Shown: positions 58,716 through 64,000 of the stretch, piece after piece
How positions within the stretch are numbered: the first letter of the stretch is position 1
Layout of the letters: every line of letters begins with the position of its first letter
DNA from: Bacteroidota bacterium
GTDB lineage: Bacteria; Bacteroidota; Bacteroidia; AKYH767-A; OLB10
Direction of reading: 5' to 3'
Length of the DNA: 64,000 bases
Assembly: GCA_016717725.1 (NCBI GenBank)
Contig: JADKFA010000015.1
Location: 1 to 64,000, forward strand
Made by a program: the position numbers and the translations under genes
Notes under the pieces: generated by a model
Seen by the model: only the letters and a program-made list of their open reading frames with translations
Database searches by the model: none
What the model was told of the DNA's origin: nothing

Positions 58716-60224
58716 ATGCAATTGAATAAAATAAACAGGCTACTTTTCATCCTTCTATTGCTGGTTTGTCCGAGCCAGTTGAAAGCTGATTATGTGTGGA
58801 CACACAACTGCCTAAAAGGGTATGAAGCGGTCATTGCTCTCGATTTTGAAGCAGCCGACAACTTCCTCTTAAAAGAAAAAAGAGAACACCCCGAAAATTT
58901 ATTAATTCTGTACATTGAAAGTCAGATGGATTTAATAAAATCGTTTGTTGATGAAGATGAAATTGCATTGGATGGAATAAAATTGCGTAATGAGCAACGC
59001 ATTGAAATTTTAAAGAAGCATAAAGGAAAATCGCCTTACCAACGGTTATGCATAGCCGAAATGTACATTCAAGTAGCCATTGCAAGAGCACGTAAAGAAG
59101 AATTTTTTGGGGCTGCGTATGACATTCGCAAAGCTTTCAAATTATTGGAAGACAACCAAAAAGTGTATCCTGCGTTTTCGCCCAACTTAAGAGGACTGGG
59201 ACTCATCCATGCTGCCATTGGAACCATCCCCAAAAACTACCAATGGGTGGTTAATCTCATCGGATTAAACGGAACAGTGCAACAAGGATTAAGCGAATTA
59301 AAAAAACTTTTAGCCTCCACCTATAAACAAGAAGAATACGCTTACATGCGCGACGAAACCATTATGGTACTCACTTTTCTAGAGCTAAATTTAGGAAAAG
59401 ACAAAGATAACGAGCTCATTCGAAAAAGATTTTATCCGGTCAAAGACATCGAACACAAACCCTTGCTCCTCTTTTCAAAAAGCATCTTTCATTTTGCTGC
59501 TGCAGAAAATGACAGTGTGATTGAGTTATTATCGGAAAGTAGAAAAGTGGTCAAGAATCAACCCTTACACTACCTTCATTTCATGGAAGGGAATGCACGT
59601 TTGTACAATATGGATTTTAGCGCCGAAGCACTTTTCAATACCTATTTGCAGTCGTACAAAGGCAGTACCTATGTGATGTCGGCCCGACAAAAAATTGCAT
59701 GGATCCATTTATTACAAGGAGACGAAGTTGGATATAAAAAATACATTGCTCGCTGCACGCCACAACGCAAGACCGAAGAATTAACTGACGAAGACAAAGC
59801 AGCCATTAAGGAAGCGACTACCAAAGAAACTCCACATCCATTGCTCCTAAAAGCCCGACTACTTTTTGATGGTGGTTATTATTCAAGAGCGTTGAACGAG
59901 CTTGCCGGAAAATCGTTAAACCAATTTCAAGGCATCAAACCACAACTCGAATTCACCTATCGACTAGCTCGTATCTTTGATAAGATGAAAAGAAATGACA
60001 AAGCAAAACAGCTTTATGAAACGACTTACAAGAACGGACTCAATCAAAAGTTCTATTTCTCATCCAGTGCAGCTTTACACCTAGCACAACTCTACGAAAA
60101 CGAAGGCAACAATGAAAAAGCCCTTGAGTTCTATAAAAAAACACTAGCTCTCAGAGAACACGACTATCAAAATAGCATCGACCAAAAAGCGAAGGCTGGG
60201 CTAGGAAGATTAGAAGCGAAATAA
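58716..60224 (+). CDS. TPR-repeat secreted protein
   Basis: The protein has 502 residues from the ATG at 58716, which is followed directly by a signal peptide (NKINRLLFILLLLVCPSQL-KAD). The frame is open 52 codons earlier, but that part is Lys-rich and lacks a signal. TPR-like helical repeats run through the body (ALEFYKKTLALREHDYQ, ALFNTYLQSYKGSTYVMSAR, AAALHLAQLYENEGNN region near the end). It is probably periplasmic and involved in protein-protein contacts. The partner is unknown. The family is conserved in Bacteroidota as far as I can tell, without a named function. Confidence 0.8.
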   Translation: MQLNKINRLLFILLLLVCPSQLKADYVWTHNCLKGYEAVIALDFEAADNFLLKEKREHPENLLILYIESQMDLIKSFVDEDEIALDGIKLRNEQRIEILKKHKGKSPYQRLCIAEMYIQVAIARARKEEFFGAAYDIRKAFKLLEDNQKVYPAFSPNLRGLGLIHAAIGTIPKNYQWVVNLIGLNGTVQQGLSELKKLLASTYKQEEYAYMRDETIMVLTFLELNLGKDKDNELIRKRFYPVKDIEHKPLLLFSKSIFHFAAAENDSVIELLSESRKVVKNQPLHYLHFMEGNARLYNMDFSAEALFNTYLQSYKGSTYVMSARQKIAWIHLLQGDEVGYKKYIARCTPQRKTEELTDEDKAAIKEATTKETPHPLLLKARLLFDGGYYSRALNELAGKSLNQFQGIKPQLEFTYRLARIFDKMKRNDKAKQLYETTYKNGLNQKFYFSSSAALHLAQLYENEGNNEKALEFYKKTLALREHDYQNSIDQKAKAGLGRLEAK

Positions 60225-60255
60225 TTGGTGAGTTGGCGTGGTAGGAGGTGGTTGG

Positions 60256-60273
60256 TCCCGATAGCTATCGGGA
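60256..60273. repeat. 18-bp intergenic palindrome
   Basis: The perfect palindrome tcccgatagctatcggga begins 32 bases past the TPR gene stop, a position that fits a transcription-end role. It has the same sequence as the copies at 41090, 41140 and 52397. Confidence 0.9.
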
Positions 60274-60352
60274 TGGTGGATTAATCAACGCTGCGATCGT
60301 TGCTAAACGCTGCTAACTCCGCGTTTAAAGATTAATATTAATAAAACGAAAT

Positions 60353-60994
60353 ATGGAATTCATCTCCCCTGAAATACTTAATTACTGCGAGTCACATTCA
60401 AATCCAGAGTCGGAATTATTGCAACAACTCAATCGCGATACGTATGCAAAAATTTTAAATCCACGCATGCTGAGTGGACATTTGCAAGGTCGGTTTTTGG
60501 CTATGATGAGTCAGATACTTCGACCTAAAAACATTTTAGAAATTGGCACTTACACAGGCTATTCTGCTCTTTGCTTATGCGAAGGATTGGTTGAAGATGG
60601 AAAACTCATCACTATCGACATCAACGACGAACTCGAATCATTTTCATCCAGCTTCTTCAAGAAAAGCAAGTACGAAAAAAATATAGAAGCACGAGTTGGC
60701 GATGCGTTGCAAGTTATTCCAACACTGGATATCCTTTTTGATTTAGTATTTATCGACGCCGACAAACCATCATACAGTTTATATTTTGACTTAGTCATCG
60801 ACAAAATGAGAAGTGGTGGAATCATCATTGCGGATAATGTACTGTGGAGTGGACATATTTTAAAACCTGAAGCAGAACAAGATTTTGATACCAAATGCTT
60901 GCACCAATTTAACGAAAAAGTAAAAAATGATCCACGAGTTACGGTGACGATGTTGCCGGTGAGGGATGGAGTGAGTCTTATTCGAAAGATGTAA
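60353..60994 (+). CDS. O-methyltransferase (class I SAM-dependent)
   Basis: This gene encodes 213 residues. The SAM-binding motif I is LEIGTYTGYSALCL. The following acidic strand is LITIDINDEL. FIDADKPSYSLYFDL and GIIIADNVLWSGH are the metal-binding signatures of the catechol-O-methyltransferase-like group (Methyltransf_3). It methylates a hydroxyl of a small, probably aromatic substrate. There is no operon partner on either side to suggest which one. Confidence 0.92.
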   Translation: MEFISPEILNYCESHSNPESELLQQLNRDTYAKILNPRMLSGHLQGRFLAMMSQILRPKNILEIGTYTGYSALCLCEGLVEDGKLITIDINDELESFSSSFFKKSKYEKNIEARVGDALQVIPTLDILFDLVFIDADKPSYSLYFDLVIDKMRSGGIIIADNVLWSGHILKPEAEQDFDTKCLHQFNEKVKNDPRVTVTMLPVRDGVSLIRKM

Positions 60995-61161
60995 ATGAAT
61001 CTGGAACTATCTTTTTATGCTGCAGATTTTTAGATTTATTATGATTTTTTATGATTTTTATGATTCACCGATTGCGCTCGATAGGATGCTTCACGGATCG
61101 CTGCGGCCGCTGCGTTTTAAACTTCCCAATAACCGTTAATTTCTTACTTTCGTCAATACCT

Positions 61162-62229
61162 ATGCAAGAGGACAATATTTCAAAGAAAAAACCGAACTTC
61201 CCCATCAACTCCGAGCTTCGGAAGTATTTAAGAGGTTATGGGCGGAAGTTTTCGGCTGACATGGAGTACGATGATTTATTGCGCTTTACGAATTCATTCC
61301 CTTACTATGACAAAACCGGAAAAGATACTTTATGGGAGACGGTTTATTTTGCACCTTCCGAAAACACTGCATTAAATTTTGCGCTTACCGGGATGTATGC
61401 TCAATTAAAAACAGGGGGTGATTTATCGGTTATTGAACATCTTTTTGCCGAGCGAATCGACTATTGCACTTTTGGAAATTCCAAGCCATTTAGAGTACGA
61501 ATTGTAAATACATTGAACGACAACTTCGATTATTTCTATATCAAGAAGGCAGATGCTTCGCGTATTTATGGTCTCGAACTAGAACATATCTTATCTCCCA
61601 ATCGGATCAGTTACTTGGTAAGTGGAAATACGCTTATTGAAGAGCATATTGCAGGAATTCCGGGTGATCTTTTTATTAAAGATCAGATGAAGAAAAAAGA
61701 GATCAATACTATTCGGATCGCAAAAGAGTTTGTTAAATTCAACGAACGTTGCTTTCTTCGTTTGTTGGGCGATATGCGTTCTTATAACTTCGTGATTGAC
61801 ATGACACCCGATTTTGAAGAGACGCATTATCGGATCCGAGCCATTGATTTCGACCAACAAAGCTATGAAGGGAAGAAGTCGTTGTACATGCCACAGTTCT
61901 TTAAAGAAAATAATCCCTATGTGCAGTTAGCCATGCAATTGATGACACCTGAAACTATGCGTCAATATCAAATTGAAGAACGTACGTTAATAGCGAAACG
62001 CATCAAAGCAGGAAAAAGGATGTTGAAAGACCTTCTCGATTGTATGAGTCATGATACCATCAGCACCTTAGAAAAAAAGAACCAACTGAAAGAAGAATTA
62101 AGTAAGCATTATGATAATCCGGCTTATCTCAAATGCAAGAATATGGGTGAAATTGTAAAAATGAGTCTAAAAGAAATGCTCCGACAGAACAAACATCATA
62201 CAACATCAGCTAATAACAAAGTAAAATGA
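61162..62229 (+). CDS. Conserved hypothetical with kinase-like catalytic motifs
   Basis: The protein has 355 residues from MQEDNISKKKPNF. The frame opens 37 codons earlier, but that part is not protein-like. I do not recognise a named family. Motifs in order resemble a protein-kinase-like fold: a possible strand-3 lysine in FYIKKA (K128 or K129), acidic residues in LELEHIL (E139, E141), a hinge-like LIEEHIAGIPGD (159-169), a catalytic loop GDMRSYN (G203, D204, N209) and a metal loop AIDFD (D229, D231). The GDxxxxN to DFD spacing of 20 is close to aminoglycoside-phosphotransferase-type enzymes. The C-terminal 100 residues are basic and helical. TACTTTCG stands upstream as a possible -7 box. 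Kinase activity is inference. Confidence 0.65.
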   Translation: MQEDNISKKKPNFPINSELRKYLRGYGRKFSADMEYDDLLRFTNSFPYYDKTGKDTLWETVYFAPSENTALNFALTGMYAQLKTGGDLSVIEHLFAERIDYCTFGNSKPFRVRIVNTLNDNFDYFYIKKADASRIYGLELEHILSPNRISYLVSGNTLIEEHIAGIPGDLFIKDQMKKKEINTIRIAKEFVKFNERCFLRLLGDMRSYNFVIDMTPDFEETHYRIRAIDFDQQSYEGKKSLYMPQFFKENNPYVQLAMQLMTPETMRQYQIEERTLIAKRIKAGKRMLKDLLDCMSHDTISTLEKKNQLKEELSKHYDNPAYLKCKNMGEIVKMSLKEMLRQNKHHTTSANNKVK

Positions 62230-62391
62230 CTCAAACTATAAATACAATAATTACCTTTGATAGATTATTTTCAGCTTCTTGCTGATTAAGTACAAACCAA
62301 AATTACCATCAAAACAAAAAATTAGTTTGCATTAAACCATCTATTACAAAGAACATCTCAACACAACACATCTTAAAAAAAACGATAAACT

Positions 62392-62790
62392 ATGAAAAAA
62401 TTAATTTGCATCCTAGTTGCCTTTGCAACATTATCAGTAACACTTCCAGCTCAGGCACAGCAAGAAAGAAAAACACCACCAACACCAGAACAACGTGCCG
62501 AACGCAGAGCTAACCATCTCAAGAGCCAATTGGTTTTAACGGAAGAACAGTATGCTCAAGTTAAAGCAGCCGCTCTTAAAATTGAGAACGAAAGAATTTC
62601 AAAAGATACGAAAAAGAAAGCGGGAGATGATTTTGAAGTCGCACTCAAAGGTATTTTAAATCCAGAGCAGATGGAAAAATTTATGTCAATGAAAGAAGAG
62701 AGAAAAGAGAAAGTGAAAGCAAAAATGGAAGAGAAGAGAAATGAAGATAAGACGAAGAGTGAAGGAGCAGTGGAGGATAAGAAGGATTAA
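62392..62790 (+). CDS. Periplasmic Spy/CpxP-like helical protein
   Basis: This gene encodes 132 residues. A signal peptide (KLICILVAFATLSVTLPAQA) is followed by a charged helical body with LVLTEEQYAQVKAAALKI and ILNPEQMEKFMSMKEERK. These two LTxEQ-like segments resemble the LTxxQ repeat of Spy/CpxP chaperones, although the match is loose. The end is a Lys/Glu-rich tail. It faces the sigma-factor operon across a shared terminator, and in Bacteroidota such a protein is often a neighbour of an ECF sigma gene. Envelope stress is the likely context. Confidence 0.8.
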   Translation: MKKLICILVAFATLSVTLPAQAQQERKTPPTPEQRAERRANHLKSQLVLTEEQYAQVKAAALKIENERISKDTKKKAGDDFEVALKGILNPEQMEKFMSMKEERKEKVKAKMEEKRNEDKTKSEGAVEDKKD

Positions 62791-62870
62791 TTTGAAAATG
62801 ATATAATTTGAAAATTTGAAAATGTGTTATTGATCATTTCTATTTCAAAATAATAAATCTAAAAGCCATA

Positions 62871-62907
62871 AAAAAACCGATCCACTATGATATACGATCG
62901 GTTTTTT
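62871..62907. terminator. Bidirectional terminator
   Basis: The arms aaaaaaccgatc and gatcggtttttt (12 perfect pairs) enclose a 13-base loop, with A and T tracts at both ends. It lies between the Spy-like gene (plus) and the convergent membrane-protein gene (minus) and can serve both. Confidence 0.85.
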
Positions 62908-62984
62908 ATTTATCTTAATTAATCATAATAAATCATAAAAAATCTGCGGCTAAAAAACATTAATGTGCCAAAAAGCAATATAAG

Positions 62985-63302
62985 CTACTCAGAATCCTTC
63001 CACTTCCCGCAACGCTTCTCCCATTGCATGCGGCAACGCTCTTTTTCTTCGGGTGTCATGGATTCAAGTTTGCTTCGCATATGATCGGACCACGCGCCTT
63101 TCCATTTGTTTTTGAAATGTCCGCCCCCACTAAATAAAATTTTGGATAAAAGTAAAAGTCCTAACGCTTGCCAAAAAGTGATGAATGGTAAATTAAAGAG
63201 TTCAGGCATCAGATGATTCCATAGAAATTGAAGCAAGAATCCGACTATGGCAACGAGTAGAGCAACGCCCAGAATTATTTTAAGTATACCTTTCATTTTC
63301 AT
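62985..63302 (-). CDS. Small membrane protein co-transcribed with sigma factor
   Basis: This gene encodes 105 residues with two membrane helices (residues 7-30, ILKIILGVALLVAIVGFLL, and 40-60) and a charged C-terminus (MTPEEKERCRMQWEKRCGKW). It starts 5 bases past the sigma-factor stop, so the two share a transcript. The position suggests an anti-sigma or accessory role, but no anti-sigma domain is visible. The MTPEEKER stretch weakly recalls the LTxxQ proteins on the other side of the terminator. Confidence 0.75.
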   Translation of the reverse strand: MKMKGILKIILGVALLVAIVGFLLQFLWNHLMPELFNLPFITFWQALGLLLLSKILFSGGGHFKNKWKGAWSDHMRSKLESMTPEEKERCRMQWEKRCGKWKDSE

Positions 63303-63307
63303 AATTC

Positions 63308-63889
63308 TTATTTTTTGTTTAATTCAATGGAGTCATCAAATAATTCTTTGTATAGAGAAGTAAGTCTTTTTCTTAGAAACTTCACCGCATAATGCTTCCT
63401 CGATAATAAAGTATTTATTGGAACATCGATATCGTCAGAAATTTCCTTGAAACTTTCTTGCTCTAACTCATGTCGAACAAAAACTTCTCTTTGTTCTGGA
63501 GGAAGTTCAGCCAACGCTTTTAATAAAGCCTCACGAATAAGTTCATTATCGGTCGATAAAAAACCAGGATCTTCACCAGCACCCAACAATTCTTCAATGA
63601 AAGATGAATTTTCACCTTCTTCATTAAAGCCTTTGCTTAAATCATCATATAATATAGGCTTATGCTTTCGGTAACGGTCGGTGATTTTGTTGCGTGCTAC
63701 CCGAAAAAGCCAGGCAGCCATTTGTTCAACAGGTTGTAAAACGCGATAGGTAGAAGTCAATTCAAAGAAAACATCTTGTAATATATCTTCTGCATCGGCA
63801 CTTTCTTTAACTCGCGATCGGATGAAATCAAACAAGCGCTTACGATACAGTTGTACCGCATGCTGAATGGTTTCGTCCTGTTGGGTCAT
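63308..63889 (-). CDS. ECF-type RNA polymerase sigma factor
   Basis: The protein has 193 residues from MTQQDETIQHAVQL. An ATG ten codons upstream at 63919 is equally possible. Sigma region 2 shows LFDFIRSRVKESADAEDILQDVFFEL and WLFRVARNKITDRYRK. Region 4 shows LPPEQREVFVRHELEQESFKEIS and NTLLSRKHYAVKFLRKRL. It recruits RNA polymerase to a stress regulon. The linker between regions 2 and 4 is long and acidic. The membrane protein follows 5 bases later. The target set is unknown. Confidence 0.92.
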   Translation of the reverse strand: MTQQDETIQHAVQLYRKRLFDFIRSRVKESADAEDILQDVFFELTSTYRVLQPVEQMAAWLFRVARNKITDRYRKHKPILYDDLSKGFNEEGENSSFIEELLGAGEDPGFLSTDNELIREALLKALAELPPEQREVFVRHELEQESFKEISDDIDVPINTLLSRKHYAVKFLRKRLTSLYKELFDDSIELNKK

Positions 63890-63927
63890 AGGGATTGAGT
63901 AGGATGGGTAAGTTGACATTGCAAGAG

Positions 63928-63946
63928 TAATGACGATTTGTCATTA
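63928..63946. promoter_or_regulatory. Inverted repeat upstream of the sigma factor gene
   Basis: taatgac-gattt-gtcatta is an inverted repeat with 7-bp arms and a 5-bp loop, 9 bases upstream of the ATG at 63919 and 39 bases before the internal ATG. It could be an operator or an autoregulatory site. No -7 box is obvious nearby. Confidence 0.4.
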
Positions 63947-64000
63947 ATCCTATTGCATAAAATTTTAATTATTTACTGAAACGTAAAATTAGGCCGATGG

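Overview
This is a 64 kb chromosomal stretch of a member of the Bacteroidota. I place it in the class Bacteroidia but cannot go lower. The evidence is the AT-rich DNA, five secreted proteins ending in type IX secretion (T9SS) sorting domains, a SprB-repeat giant surface protein, a LytS-like TPR histidine kinase with a LytTR regulator, the fused alpha/beta 2-oxoacid dehydrogenase E1, the rsfS-ftsH-LUD-cdsA gene order, and Bacteroidota-type -7 boxes (TAnnTTTG) just upstream of several genes.

Layout. 1-4.8 kb: a secreted PPC-like repeat protein running off the left edge, then a TPR histidine kinase and LytTR regulator pair, all broken by many frameshifts. 5.5 kb: tRNA-Asp. 5.9-10.5 kb: a secreted protein of unknown role, a CotH-kinase T9SS protein and an MFS transporter. 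10.6-15.8 kb: a 14-bp tandem array, a DUF58 protein, thioredoxin and DNA polymerase III alpha. 15.9-17.4 kb: a decayed MntA-HepT toxin-antitoxin pair and an interrupted lipoprotein gene. 17.7-26.5 kb: an M14 peptidase, rpsP-rimM, then a PBP1-like lipoprotein overlapping guaA, and a DEAD-box helicase. 27.1-33.9 kb: the giant SprB-repeat protein. 34.1-41.8 kb: thiolase, an NlpC/P60 hydrolase, a cupredoxin-T9SS protein, a PKD-T9SS protein and a NUDIX hydrolase. 41.8-50.3 kb: pyrE, an SRPBCC protein, birA, the rsfS-ftsH-LUD-DUF2007-cdsA cluster and a membrane patatin. 50.2-64 kb: E1 dehydrogenase, a tiny FeoB-associated protein, another T9SS protein, lon, a GlmU-like nucleotidyltransferase, a TPR protein, an O-methyltransferase, a putative kinase-fold protein, a Spy-like protein and an ECF sigma factor operon.

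Most genes are housekeeping or cell-surface functions. T9SS cargo is abundant, but no T9SS machinery gene lies here. Several intergenic regions carry dispersed palindromic repeats, including an 18-bp palindrome (tcccgatagctatcggga) in four perfect copies and one variant. I see no transposase, CRISPR array, prophage or recognisable defence island.

Caveat: at least ten genes, including essential ftsH, are split by single-base indels, often next to A or T runs, and the density is highest in the first 5 kb. This looks more like uncorrected sequencing error than biology, so frameshifted genes are reported here as whole loci. I did not find a clearly new multi-gene system. The best single-gene leads are the kinase-fold protein at 61.2 kb, the membrane-anchored patatin at 48 kb and the 14-bp repeat array.
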